DNA of 64,000 nt from Calliopum simillimum (taxonomy: Eukaryota; Arthropoda; Insecta; Diptera; Lauxaniidae). Of this stretch, positions 22,072-32,772 are shown piece after piece. The first letter of the stretch is position 1. Every line of letters begins with the position of its first letter. A program made the position numbers and the translations under genes. The notes beneath the pieces are model-generated. The model was not told the origin of the DNA. It did not search any database and saw nothing but the letters and a program-made list of their open reading frames with translations. Where the stretch lies: contig OX638370.1 in assembly GCA_951812925.1 (NCBI GenBank), positions 6,906,001 through 6,970,000 on the forward strand, given 5' to 3'.

Positions 22072-24354
22072 AATTATACGAAGAGAGAAGTTTTATCAAC
22101 AATAGCGAAATTGTTTGATCCGGCAGGATGGCTCTCGCCAATCATAGTCACAGCAAAAATTATTATGCAGCAATTGTGGCTGGAGAAAACTGATTGGGAT
22201 GAAAATATAAAAATCCAATCACTCCAAAAATGGCATAAATTTATAGAAAATTATGAAAAAATAAATCAAATTACATTGCCTCGGTGGATAAATTTCTCGC
22301 CCACGAGCAAAGTTGAGTTTCATGCCTTCTCAGATGCCTCTGAAAAGGCCTATGCAGCGGCAATCTATATTCGTGTTGAGTCACAAGATAAAATTTTTTC
22401 TCATTTGTTGGTCTCAAAATCAAAAGTAGCACCAGTGAAGACCATATCATTGCCCAGATTGGAATTGTGTGGAGCAGTTTTGCTGGCAAAATTAGTAAAT
22501 ACTGTAGTTTCACAACTAAACCTCGACAGTTATTCAATTTTTAAGTGGACAGACTCAACGATTGTACTTTCTTGGCTGCAAAAACCTCCATGTACATGGA
22601 AGACATTTGTAGCAAACCGAGTCACTACTATAATCGACAAAATTGGAATAGAGAACTGGGCTCATGTCGAATCACGTCACAATCCCGCCGATCTAGCAAC
22701 GCGGGGGATGGATCCTTCGGACTTAAAATGCTGTGAACTTTGGTGGAATGGACTTCCGTGGCTAAAAATACAAAAATCTCATTGGCCAAACAATGCTCGA
22801 TCGATGCAAGCTGATACTACGTTGGAAATTAAGCCCATAAAATCATTTTTTACTAGCTCGGCGTTAAAAGAAGACATACTGGAACGTTTTTCGTATTTAC
22901 CAAAAGCATTACGAATTATCGGATACATGTTTCGATTTTTCAATCGAACTCGACGGATTGTAAAAACTTTTTCTTCAGAGAAAATTACAACAGAAGAGCT
23001 TAAATTTGTGAAAATGAGACTTATTCAAATATCTCAGCAGATTTACTTTCCAACAGAATATTCCAATTTGTCAAATAAAAAAGCAATTGAGTCCAAGAGC
23101 CAATTGTTAACTTTAACTCCATTCTTAAATAGAGAAAATATCCTAAGAGCAAATGGTCGCCTTGCGTCTTCACCAGCATTGCACTACAACGAGAGACATC
23201 CAGTTATTCTCGCATACGGAAGTCGGTTGTCTCGCTTGATCGTCGAATTCATTCACGAACTTTCACTCCACGGTGAAAATCAATTAGTACTTCGCTTGGT
23301 ACGTCGTGAGTTCTGGATCCTCCGATTGAAAATTTTAATTAAAACTTGCATTTACAATTGCAAAATTTGTGTTATTAATAAAAAGCGATACCTTGGACAG
23401 ATTATGGCAGCCCTTCCTCCAGAGCGCACCGCAATATCACGCCCTTTTTGCAACTCAGGGGTCGATTTCGCCGGCCCTTTCGATATCAAAAGTTTTACCG
23501 GACGATATTGTAAAATAACAAAAGGCTACGCCTGTCTCTTTGTCTGTTTTGCAACGATAGCAGTTCATCTAGAAGCTGTTAGCGATCTTTCGTCAGAAAC
23601 CTTTTTAGCAGCTCTGTCCAGATTTATTTTACGAAGAGGGTGTCCAGAAAAAATCTATTCGGACAACGGCACCAATTTTGTTGGCGCCTCAGGAATGCTC
23701 AAAAGAGACTTTAAAATCTTCATTCAGAAGGCGCGCGATGACTCAATCGAAAAATATGGAATCCAGAATCTTTCTTGGCATTTTATTCCGGCAGCAGCAT
23801 CTCATATGGGAGGTTTATGGGAGGCGGGAGTAAAATCTTTTAAGCAACACTTCAGGAAAGTTACCGGGCAGCTAAAGTACACCTTTGAGGAGTTTGCCAC
23901 GTTGCTTTCACGAATCGAGGCGTGTATGAACTCGAGGCCGTTAAGCGCCATATCAGAAAATTCGTCGGATTTGTCTGTTCTCACTCCCGGTCATTTTCTC
24001 ATCGGTGGTCCACTCCTGTTCTCAGCAGAATCTGAACATTCCATCTCGTCAATCAGTCCCTTGCACCGCTGGCAGAAAATAAAAGCCATATCTCAGGAGT
24101 TCTGTCGTCGCTGGAAAGACGAATACCTAAAGGAGTTACTCAAACGTAACAAATGGAAAGATCCAAAAATCGATTTAAGAGTTGGAGATCTTGTCGTTGT
24201 CCGGCATGAGCAATTGTGCCCAACGGAATGGAGGCTTGGCCGAATTACAAAAATTTATTATGGCAACGATGGGCGAGTTCGGGTGGCAGATATCAGGACT
24301 CAGCTTGGGGAAATTACGCGTCCAATCCACAAACTCATCGCAATTCCGCACTGA
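22072..24354 (+). pseudogene. Pao/BEL RNase H-integrase part of Gag-Pol
   Basis: It is in the same frame as the preceding gene and separated by one TAA. The first residues after the stop (FDPAGWLSP) are the conserved Pao RT/RNase H junction. Numbering from 22111, RNase H shows D75 in SDAS, E118 in LPRLELCGA, D148 in WTDS and D194 in HNPAD. A His/Cys zinc domain lies at about 370-412. The integrase core has D452 (VDFAGPF), D518 (SDNGTNF) and E571 (GLWEAG). A DUF5641-type C-terminal domain (about 650-740) follows and ends at TGA 24352-24354. All catalytic residues are present. Only the upstream stop separates it from its reverse transcriptase. No ATG suits independent translation. Confidence 0.93.
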
Positions 24355-24511
24355 GTTCGAAATTCCAGTTTTTCGACTTATATATATTTAAGATATCCTT
24401 TCGTAAATATATACCCACATACACCCTGTTCTTCATTTTTATCTCTACGTTTTCTATATATATATATAACTTAATATGCATGCTTCATCTTTGGAATATC
24501 GTCACGTCTAA

Positions 24512-24532
24512 ACCATTCTCTTCAACAGCATC
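24512..24532 (+). promoter_or_regulatory. Likely splice acceptor before the third ORF
   Basis: A pyrimidine-rich CATTCTCTTCAACAG ends at 24528, four bases before the ATG at 24533. This would let a spliced subgenomic RNA expose the third ORF, as envelope genes of retroelements are expressed. A candidate donor is CAG|GTATTT in the 5' LTR at about 18789-18797. That pairing is inferred. Confidence 0.5.
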
Positions 24533-25276
24533 ATGTCTCATCCATATTTTAAGTGTCCGCTCTGCAGCAGAAATCATGGAGTCCGCTTATGCCCAAAATT
24601 TTTAACTATGGCGACGGATGAAAGAATTTCGTCGGTGGAATGGTATCGTTTGTGCAAAAACTGTCTGGCACAGTCGCACACCACAGAACAGTGCTCCAAT
24701 AGAGCTAGCTGTCGTTGCTGCTTTGGAAAACACCATTCACTACTCCACAAATCGTCGCTTACACCCAAACCAAAGGAGATCATAAAATTGGGCAGCGTGA
24801 TGTTGGAAATGACCGCTCTTGTCAGGGTGAGCACGGAAAGAGGAGACCTCACGTTACGAGTTGTCATCAAACCCGAGCTTGAGCGCTCCTATATTCTATA
24901 CGACTCTGCAAAAGAAATTGGCGCCACATTCGAACAACATGTCGCAAATCCCCAAATGCCGTCTTGTCGAGTGGAGCTATCACCGTCAAAGGATCCATTC
25001 TCCAAGTTCAAATGCTGCCTCAATGTTTTAAATGGAAAGATTGATCTCTCTCCAGCTCAGCGGGCCGATCCCACGCCAGTGGCAATTTTTTATCCGCATC
25101 TGGGATTAGCAGGTCCCCATTTTTTCACACCGCAATGTGTCGATGTTTTCTTTGGCGGCGACCTAAGTCCACGCTTGTTGAAAAGTGCTTCAAGCAACAT
25201 AGAAGGAGTCCCAAAAGCACGAGAGACGATTTTCGGTTGGGTGATCCATGGCATCTGTCCACGAGATGACGTGTAA
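24533..25276 (+). CDS. Extra Pao/BEL ORF: zinc-binding region plus inactive protease-like domain
   Basis: This intact 247-aa frame lies between integrase and the 3' LTR, where an envelope gene would sit, but it has no signal peptide or membrane segment. Residues 8-72 reproduce the Gag zinc-binding pattern of this element almost position for position: C8xLC11xxxHxxRxC20, C41xNC44L, H49, C54, C60, C63 and HHxLLH at the end. Residues about 86-240 align with its protease region: VVIKPE opposite LIDPAS, FFGGDLSP opposite LIGGDIYP, and ARETIFGWVIHG opposite AQETIFGWILTG. The catalytic aspartate position carries lysine (K113), so proteolysis is not expected. The frame begins at ATG after a good splice acceptor and ends soon after the fold. 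It has no premature stop although pol does, and its codons are more GC-rich than pol. It may bind nucleic acid or modulate the protease. That role is inference. The alternative is a captured piece of another Pao element. Confidence 0.85.
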   Translation: MSHPYFKCPLCSRNHGVRLCPKFLTMATDERISSVEWYRLCKNCLAQSHTTEQCSNRASCRCCFGKHHSLLHKSSLTPKPKEIIKLGSVMLEMTALVRVSTERGDLTLRVVIKPELERSYILYDSAKEIGATFEQHVANPQMPSCRVELSPSKDPFSKFKCCLNVLNGKIDLSPAQRADPTPVAIFYPHLGLAGPHFFTPQCVDVFFGGDLSPRLLKSASSNIEGVPKARETIFGWVIHGICPRDDV

Positions 25277-25928
25277 ACTTTATATATTCATGCCTATAAG
25301 TATTTTTTTTTTTTTTTTTGTATTAGATATACAAAAACCATGCAAAGATTATCGATCTATAAGTAAGTGAATTACCTTTATTTTTCATATATATATATTT
25401 TTATGAATTTTACCTACAATAATCATAATTTGTAAAGTAATTTGACATTAATTAAAGTGTTCCTTTTCAAATATTCTCTTGGATATTATCGTAGTAAAAA
25501 AAAAAAAAAATCATAATCATTGTCAAACATTATCGTAAATAATCGTTTTGTAAAAAAAAAAAATCAAATGATTTCAACCACAAACTTTGTTTCAAAAAAA
25601 AAAAAATATATCTTAAGTATTGAACTAAGCTTAAGTCAACATAAAAATTTGTTTAATCGGCGCCTTAGCCACATCTTTTGATTTTCATTCTACTTTGTTA
25701 TAAAATAAAATAAAAAAAAAAAGGGAAATTAAAACTTATTTTCCATTTTATAATCGTAAAAAAAAACAACTCAAAGCTCTATAGTTCAAACTCAGAATCT
25801 GTAAAAAAAAAAATAATAATGCACAAATTCATAAGTTAAATATGTATGCTAAGATATATAAACAATAGTTTTAATTTCAACGGCTATACTGAACAATCCC
25901 AGTTGCAGATACTGCAAGGCGGGCAGTA
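25277..25928 (+). other. Pao/BEL 3' noncoding region and polypurine tract
   Basis: AT-rich with repeated A runs (about 25500-25810) and no frame. The last bases before the 3' LTR, GCAAGGCGGGCAGTA, are the likely plus-strand priming site, in the place and composition expected for Pao/BEL. Confidence 0.7.
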
Positions 25929-26642
25929 TGTTTACGCACAAACGTAAACTTTAAGAAATTGCCATGCCCGTGTGCACATCAAAGGAAATTTTAACAAAGT
26001 CGAGTCTCAAAAGGCGGCAACCCTACCCATTCGCTCAACTGAATGATCACTCGCTACTCATATCTAGCGATGTTCTATTTTCTTATTTATGCTGATTTAC
26101 CCGTCTTCAGTATAGCCGTCTCCCTTCCTCTTATGTCCAATAAATCGCTGACAGGTCTGAATGACATTCAATGTCAATGTCAAGGTTTTTTGGCACATCT
26201 CACTCGTTAAACTACCACGAAAGAAAACACTAGCTAATAAGTGCGTGCAAAATAAGTTTTTTCTGCCTTCTGCAAATTGTACGTTTTATAACGTTTTTAA
26301 AAATATAATTATCAAAAAGAACCAAAAAGGAAAAAGTTTTTCTTCTTTTAAACGTTTTGAGCCTTGTTGTGGCCTATTAATTTGCCGGGTTTTTTAAAGT
26401 GGAGTAGATCCAGAGATCCAGTGGCAGAACAGTTTTCCACCATACAGCATACAGCAGCGTGCAGCGGTCACCGTTTCCAGCGGCAGCAGATCCCCGCCAC
26501 ACAGCATAATCAACCATTAGTTTGTTCACCTGCATCGTGTTCCTCGTCAGGAAAAAAGCAGCAGCATCGACCAGGTATTTGATATCTCGTATGTACAAGT
26601 ATATATACATAGAAAAGAAAGAGTCCAGTCCCCGGCTGAACA
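25929..26642 (+). repeat. 3' LTR of the Pao/BEL element
   Basis: 714 bp, TGTTTACG...GAACA, nearly identical to 18147-18860. AATAAA lies at 26139-26144. It is followed by ATCGC, the target duplication (26643-26647). Confidence 0.95.
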
Positions 26643-26900
26643 ATCGCGGTGGTGTTTTAATCTCTTTGGTGTTGTACAGAAGTGTCCCAGGATGTGTATT
26701 TAGAGTCATTGTCTTTTGAAAATAAAAAGTCATCTTGTGGTAAGCCCATTTTTTAAGTACTGGGTGCAAATTTTTTTGTAAAATGGGACTGATATTCATG
26801 TCTATCCATATTGCCAGCATTAAGTTTAAGTTTCCCTATTCCATGGGCTAAGAACAGCCCACGACACACCATCATGTGAAATTGTTGCTTTTAAGTTATA
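26643..26900 (-). pseudogene. Tc1-like transposase fragment, left arm part 2
   Basis: On the minus strand this encodes the same decayed residues as 27100-27320: FYFQ followed by a diverged DNDxKxTSWDTS region. The reading frame enters the Pao/BEL LTR at 26642, an insertion artefact. It is the mirror copy of the right-arm fragment. Confidence 0.6.
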
Positions 26901-27059
26901 AAAGTTTAGGGTTTTATTTGCCATATGGCTGACCATACTGCGTCAATCGATCCGATGTAAAGCAAATATTATATTATTGGATCCAATAGAAAGCAAAAAT
27001 AATATTTTCGGATCCGATGGACGCCGCATGGTCTGGCATAAAGCAAATAAAACCATTAA

Positions 27060-27560
27060 CTTTTATAACTTAAAAGCAATAATTTTACATGATGGTGTGT
27101 CGTGGGCTGTTCTCGGATTATGGAATGGGGAAACTTAAACTTATCGGTGGCAATATGGATAGACATGAACATCAGTCCCATTTTACAAAAAAATTTGCAC
27201 CCAATACTTAAAAAATGGGCTTACCACAAGATGACTTTTTATTTTCAAAAGACAATGACTCTAAATACACATCCTGGGACACTTCTGTACAACACCAAAG
27301 AGATTAAAACACCACCGCGATATTCTTTTTCGAATCTAATAGAAATTTTTTGGCCTTATCTAGTGGAAAGGTCAAAAAATACCACATTTTATCAAAAAAA
27401 TGTGCTCAAACAAGTACTGCAAGAAAAATGGGAAAAAACACCGACTGAAAATGACGTAAAGGGATGAATTCCTCGCAAAGATGTTTATATGATGTCTCTT
27501 CAAATAATGGCTACCATGGTTATTATTAAAAAAGCCTATTTTACTTGATAAATAATCTCA
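27060..27560 (+). pseudogene. Tc1-like transposase fragment, right arm
   Basis: Across shifting frames the order matches the C-terminal half of Tc1 transposases: GVSW(A)VLG, a GKLKLI and MDR segment, a FQ(K)DNDSKYTSW block (second catalytic D region), NRNFLAL/IEIFWPYLVERSKN in place of the usual NPIENLWPxLK region, and IPSQRCxxVSSNNGYxGYY-like C-terminus. Stops and frame changes are numerous. The longest open part is 27102-27467. No terminal motif for binding DNA is present because the N-terminal half is missing. Confidence 0.75.
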
Positions 27561-27819
27561 AAGTAAAATATTACTAAAAAGCAAAATACTTTTGTGACCT
27601 TATAAAAAAGATGAATAAATCATTTCCTTGCTTTTTAAGTGATTAGAACGCATTATTTTAATTTTTTTATGAAGTGGTATCATAGTTAACGTTCCATTGA
27701 CTCGAAGTTTATAAAAAAAATATTACTTTTCCAAGAATGAAACGGCTAAAAATTTAGTATTAATTCGAATGTTTGAATATTTTTTGTATGCAAAATACAT
27801 AAGTATGTGACTCACTGTA

Positions 27820-30386
27820 CGTGTATAACATATGTACACAAAGTTTAGGAATAAAGTATAAACTTATTTGTACTATTTGTTTTTATAAACTTATGTATGC
27901 CAATATTTTTATATAATTTATACAATTTTTTTCTTTAAAGTTATTCTAATTACATTTTATTAACTTAAGCAATTTCATCGTAACAAAATGACAATGAAAT
28001 AGAAAAACAACAAAATATACATAATCATAATATTTAGTATGCTTTAAGAAAATATGCAATTGAAAATATTTTAAGTGAAGAATTTTGAGTCTCTTAAAAT
28101 TAATATTTGTTATCATTGGAAGTTGACTGATATTTTTTGTATTACGGAATTTTATATGGGCATGATATGAATTTTATATAAAATGGTTGAAAGTACTTTC
28201 ATATGAATTTCTATATAAATTTTATACAAAAATAGTATAACAGATATTTATTCAGTGATACTATAAAATTTAAACAAAAATAGTTTAAATTTTGTTTATA
28301 CTTTATGTGTATACATTTTATACGAACAAGAATAAACGGTTTGTATACCAAATTGAAGAATAGATTTTATACCAAGTTTGGTGTGGATCTGTATTCATTC
28401 CAATTTGGTTTGAATTTTATACCCAAACTATTTACTGAGTACGTCTGATGTAAAGAAATAATAGTGTGTAAACAATTTTTGAATAACTATCGCCAAGATC
28501 AGCGGAAATTGAATAAAATAAAAACATTTCAAAGAGACTGGAACTATTTGTGATTTTGATTGGATCAATTATGAAGAAAAATCGTAGAAGAATCAAAAAC
28601 GTGATTTTTCTTTAGCTCAGCCACAAATTTTCTATTTTCTTTTCAAACTATGAACAATCGAACAGAGATGATCATTTTAAATCAGCTTTTATGTCATAAT
28701 TAACACTTTTGCAGCAATTTTAATTTTATTACGTGGAAAATGTTTAATCATTTCAATTAATACTTACATATGCATATAAAGGAGCATTTCCTGTAAAGAA
28801 AAAAATAAAATAAATAAAGCTATTAATTAAATAATACTATAGCATGTAAGTACAAATTAAATTTCAATTAATTTCCTCATTCATTAAATCTGAACGATAT
28901 TGCATAAATTATAATTATAATGATCTCTAATAATAAAAAAAAAAAGAAACAAAATGACGTTAAGCAGCAAATTACTGGTATTTTTGAGAAGACAGAAATG
29001 AAATAACCATAAAACTATTAAAATCATAAGTTTAAAGTGGAAAAAAATAAATAAATATTGACAAGAAGAAACAAATAATGAAAAAAACAAGATCACATTT
29101 GTGATGTATACAACAATTACTCGAACATAAGATCGATTTAGTAAAATAAGCAGCTCTGAGGAAGTTGAAAAAGTCTACATATTGTAGTTATACAGCACAT
29201 TATGGTATATCACTTGAAAATAACTTCTGTTATGGAATTAGTACGAAAAATGTTGACAGTAGACAAGAAAAGTGAGTAAATTAAATAGACGAAATACACA
29301 TTAGGAAATATGATAAATGTTGCGCGTCATAACAATCAAAAAGTTTGAGAAATTGATGTTAAAACACTTCACCCACAATATGAAGCATGTAGCCACTTGA
29401 TAAAGTGTGGCCACTTGAGGAAATTTTCGTTGCTCACAAATATGGTGAAGAGATGAAGAGAAACAAAACAACATTGCTGCGGCTTAGATATTTCTAAACA
29501 TGCATCATGTATTTGTTAATGATGGTAATTATGCCTATAGTAACCTTAACTTTTTTTATATATACAATATTCACCATGAAGGCCAATACCTGAACTAAAA
29601 GGATTATTTTTTATCTGCTTTATGTATTAAATAATTTGAGTGTAAGAGTGGAGCTCGTGTGGTTATAAGTAGATACTTTAAAAAAAAACCTTAATAAAGT
29701 TGAGAGTATTAACTTCTTCAACGGGCTTTAGCGAAAAATGTTATTTAATGAATTAAAAAAAAAAATAACTTAAGGGAATATTGAGTAATGTTAAATTTGT
29801 ATTTCATGCAAAAGACTTTAATAACTACACAACATTGAAAGCGTCTCTGAAATCATCAGCATTTCTGCAAATCCCCACTGAAATTCTCATATTAAATCAA
29901 AAATTTTAAATTTTCTATCTGAAAAAAAAGCTGCCGATATCTAAAAACGTGCCCTCAACGTTGGGGCATAAAATTCATATTCATAACTCAAAAAGCTATA
30001 AATAAACTTACAGTCTAACAAACAAACAAACACAAGCACATATGCTAACGCACACTTGCACATAATTTGACAGTGTAAAGGAAAAAAACCATAAACAAAA
30101 ACAAAAGAAAATTCGATTCTTTTGCGAGAATACGTTCCCTCGTTTCATTTATTCTGACTACCTACTCTACCTACTACCAGTCACACCAGTCATCATTCTC
30201 TTATTAAGGAAACCCAAGCGAAAATTCAATATTTGACGTGACCTCAATGACAGATGAAGTTTATGAATTTGACGTTCATTGCGCCAATATTGGGTATACG
30301 TATATTTGAGTGTGTTTGCTAATATGCAGCGGCCCAGCTGGAAAGGAAATGTTAAGTGACCGAGTTTTCCAGAGTTTTTATAAATA
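27820..30386. other. AT-rich stretch with one dispersed repeat
   Basis: No coding signal. Part of 28149-28296 is a repeat shared with 40405-40542. The rest is A/T-rich with short homopolymers. About 30140-30380 is more GC-balanced but has no recognisable frame. Confidence 0.4.
28149..28296 (+). repeat. Dispersed repeat copy 1 (partner at 40405)
   Basis: Shared blocks with 40405-40542 in the same orientation: TTTATATGGGCAT, ATATGAATTTT, TATAAAATGGTT, CTATATAAATTTTATACAAA, AGTGAT(A/G)CTATAAAATTTAAAC. The family is unknown. Sequence to 28440 (ending CCAAACTATTTACTGAG) may extend this copy. Confidence 0.55.
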
Positions 30387-30932
30387 GAGTAGAACGGGGC
30401 AACGTCGTGCACTCAACTTTGACATGCTCGTAAAGCCGTACATCTCAAGCGAATGCGACGAGTAAGCATCCGATCGAAAGATAATTTCATTGGTTACATC
30501 CATGTGTAACAACATTTGTGTAGCGAGAAATTGTGTTTGTGTAAGTGAATGTGCACGACATTACCCCAATGGTCGTTTTAAAGATCAACTTCGATAACTC
30601 GGTGAAGCCCAAAATTTTTTTCGAAAACCAAATACTTCTTTTCTTTGGCAAAATATTTCGTTTCAGAAAAAACTTACCTGGTATATTTTCCCGCAAGGAA
30701 AATTATTTTTCTGACCCGATGAAAAAACACTTTTATCGTTCCGAAAGCGTGCGTTTTGAAAAAAAGGTTACTCTAAAGAGACGAACTGGTGAAAATTGCT
30801 AGTATTATATGCATAAGCTCAGTAAGTCAGCAGGTCCCTACCTTACGAACAGTTGATAAATCACTCAATTCTTTGGGCTAAAACAGCCAGTGCACGACAT
30901 TATCCCCTGCACGACATTACCCCGTTCTACTC
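30387..30932. mobile_element. TA-flanked MITE with GAGTAGAACGGGG ends
   Basis: The left end GAGTAGAACGGGGCAACGTC follows TA (30385-30386). The right end CATTACCCCGTTCTACTC precedes TA (30933-30934). The inner TIR motif GTGCACGACATTACCCC recurs at about 30549-30565 and twice near the right end (30890-30925), giving subterminal repeats. The TA duplication suggests Tc1/mariner/pogo ancestry. The 546-bp interior does not code for a transposase. Confidence 0.75.
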
Positions 30933-30984
30933 TACTTATAACGCAAATGCAAGAAAAAATATGCTTCTCAATAAAAACTGCGGG

Positions 30985-31175
30985 AACATTATGAAAAACG
31001 GTCATATCGAAAACACCTCTGGTCATATCCAAAATATATTTTCGACCTTTTCCCATCGAGTGGCTCAATAAAATTTTTTACTACAATAAATGGGCCTAAC
31101 ACGGTAATTTTGAGGGATTGCAGACACCTCTGGTCATGTCCAAAATATATTTTCGACCTTTTCTCATCGATTGGT
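30985..31175 (-). repeat. Two units related to the 60.9-kb tandem repeat
   Basis: ACACCTCTGGTCAT(A/G)TCCAAAATATATTTTCGACCTTTT(C)TCATCGA occurs twice (about 31010-31060 and 31125-31170). It is the complement of the unit arrayed three times at 60880-61110. Confidence 0.6.
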
Positions 31176-31250
31176 GTACATCAAAGATGTCAGCGTAGAA
31201 CAAAAGTGAGCACACTTTGGCTCGCCTACAGCAACAACAATATTTCCATA
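31174..31250. repeat. Inverted terminus of a GCGTAGAACAAAAGTGAGC element, left copy
   Basis: GTCAGCGTAGAACAAAAGTG starts at about 31188 and continues with TTGGCTC and CAACAACAATATTTC. The complement of the same about 70 bases occurs at 34645-34717, pointing back. A 0.28-kb element with similar ends is at 54636-54922. This may be one end of a 3.5-kb composite or a separate truncated copy. Confidence 0.5.
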
Positions 31251-31286
31251 TACATATCTTCTCTTCCTAAACGACAATGTAGGACC

Positions 31287-32080
31287 GGCGCTGACAATTG
31301 TCTCAATATAACAATTTTCAGTCTGGTTATTTTGTAAGTAGACCAAAACCAACTAAACCTAAAACTAGAATAAATTCACTTAAATTATAAATTGTGACAA
31401 AAATGGTCCAAATGTAATGCAAAATCGGTCATTTGTATCAAAAATGGTCGGAATGTAATGCATAATCCGTCATTTGTACCAAAAGTGGTTCAATTGTGTA
31501 TCGATTGTATCAATGAAATTATAACTGTTTGACTGTTATCTATTGTGAAGAAGAGCAGACGATAGTGTTTCGGTCTAATGACTTACGCTGCGTGGAGATT
31601 CCTAGGTTCAATTCTTCCATTCGTTGATTTTCAATTCCAACTTTTAAATTTCTGTTAATTTGTACACAATTTTCCTGTAAAGTCTTCGGAGCAGAAAATG
31701 AAACATATGTCCAACATAACCGAGGTATAAAATAATAAAAATTAATTAAAAAAATTTCATCCTCACTGAGATTCGAACCCGAAACACATTGCTCAGAAAT
31801 GTATTACAAACTCTTTAGCACATACGTCTATGAAACCTTTTGATATTTGAGTGTAAAATTTGAAATTCAAATTAAATTTGTTGAAATTTATAAATAAAAT
31901 AAAATAAAATGTAATGCATAAGGAGACAATTGATCTTTTTCTGGTCCGATTGTAAAGCATAAGGTGACAATTGGTTACGCCGAATGACAAACAATGTAAA
32001 ACGTAAATAGAACTTTAGTCGATTCCTCCCATGGAGTAGTTTGCAAACTAGTTTTGGAATAGTCCGTGGTTCTGTAGGGT
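31287..32080. repeat. tRNA-like dispersed repeat, copy 2
   Basis: It aligns with 7715-8475 from CAATTGTCTCAATAT to GGAGTAGTTTGCAAACTAG. The plus-strand B-box-like motif is GGTTCAATTCT (31605-31615). The minus-strand one, GGTTCGAATC (complement within 31770-31780), is closer to the Pol III consensus than in copy 1. A segment of about 50 bases around 31385-31480 (AAAATGGTCCAAATGTAATGC) is triplicated here but not in copy 1. Confidence 0.6.
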
Positions 32081-32224
32081 TTTTTTATTAACTTTATAAT
32101 ATACATTGAATTGAATATCTTTTATGTAAATAAAAGGCATGATAAGTATTATTTTACTAATAGAGCTGAAAATTACTTGGTCGGATTGACAAGAATCCGG
32201 CCGGGTTGACAAGAATCTGGCCGG

Positions 32225-32772
32225 ATGGAAATTAGTGATGTATTGCAAAAGAGAATAGCAAAAGCAAAAGGCGCTTTTGCACAACTGAACAAAATTTGGT
32301 CTTTATCCGTTATAGCCACTAAAACGAGAGTGCGCATTTTTAATTCGAATATGAAATCGGTTTTGCTATATGGGTGCGAAGCATGGCTTGTTACTGAACA
32401 ACTAACGAACAAGCTGAAAGTATTCGTCAGCAAATGCTTAAGGCGTATATTAAAGTTTTGGTGGCCTCGCACTATATCAAATGCCGAGCTACATTAAAAA
32501 TGCAATCAAAAGACTATAGGAAACGAGGTCAAGCAAATGGTGATGGATTGGTCACACTCTCCGGAAACCACACAGCGAAGTTTGTCGCCAGACTCTTGAG
32601 TGGAGTCCACAAGGCAGTAGAGGACGCGGTAGACCCAAAACCAACTGGAAAAGGTCGCTGGAAAAGGAAATCCAAGATTCGGGAAAGTTGTGGCAAGAGA
32701 TCAAAGTCATCGCAAGGGATCACGACGAATGAAGATGTTTCATATTGGCCCTATGCTCCTCCTAGGAGTTAA
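32225..32772 (+). pseudogene. Non-LTR retrotransposon reverse transcriptase C-terminal tail
   Basis: The first frame (32225-32497) reads the thumb/C-terminal region typical of LINE reverse transcriptases: IAKAKGAFAQLNKIW, TRVRIFNSNMKSVLLYGCEAW, LRRILKFWWPRTISNAEL. After a frame break, another frame from about 32548 continues HTLRKPHSEVCRQ, WSPQGSRGRGRPKTNWKRS, KLWQEIK and ends near LCSS*. The catalytic core is missing because the copy is 5'-truncated, as usual for LINEs. The clade cannot be fixed from this tail. Confidence 0.85.

Larger units (their letters stand above)
18147..26642 (+). mobile_element. Pao/BEL LTR retrotransposon, nearly complete
   Basis: This 8.5-kb element has two 714-bp LTRs, a primer-binding site, gag, protease, reverse transcriptase, RNase H and integrase in Pao/BEL order, a further ORF and a purine-rich tract before the 3' LTR. 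The LTRs differ by about four substitutions by eye, so insertion was recent relative to its surroundings. It is inserted in the left arm of a Tc1-like palindrome. One in-frame stop splits pol and the gag start is disturbed, so this copy appears non-autonomous while the third ORF stays open. Confidence 0.95.
17650..27817. mobile_element. Tc1-like palindromic element carrying a nested Pao/BEL element
   Basis: The ends are inverted: CAGTGAGTCACATATGTATT at 17650 and its complement ending GACTCACTG at 27817, with TA outside each (17648-17649 and 27818-27819). The arms match for about 0.8 kb: 17650-18146 plus 26643 to about 26960 against about 27010-27817. Without the insertion the element would be about 1.67 kb with a short central spacer. 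Each arm holds a decayed copy of the 3' half of a Tc1-type transposase, in opposite orientations. TA duplication, CAGT ends and the transposase motifs place it in Tc1/mariner. Confidence 0.85.

Noticed and set aside
24533..25276. Envelope gene, suggested by its position after integrase
   Set aside because: No signal peptide, membrane segment or glycoprotein-like features. The sequence is zinc-binding plus protease-like.
26377..26820. 147-codon minus-strand frame
   Set aside because: A chimera of the Tc1-like transposase remnant and the Pao/BEL 3' LTR created by the insertion.
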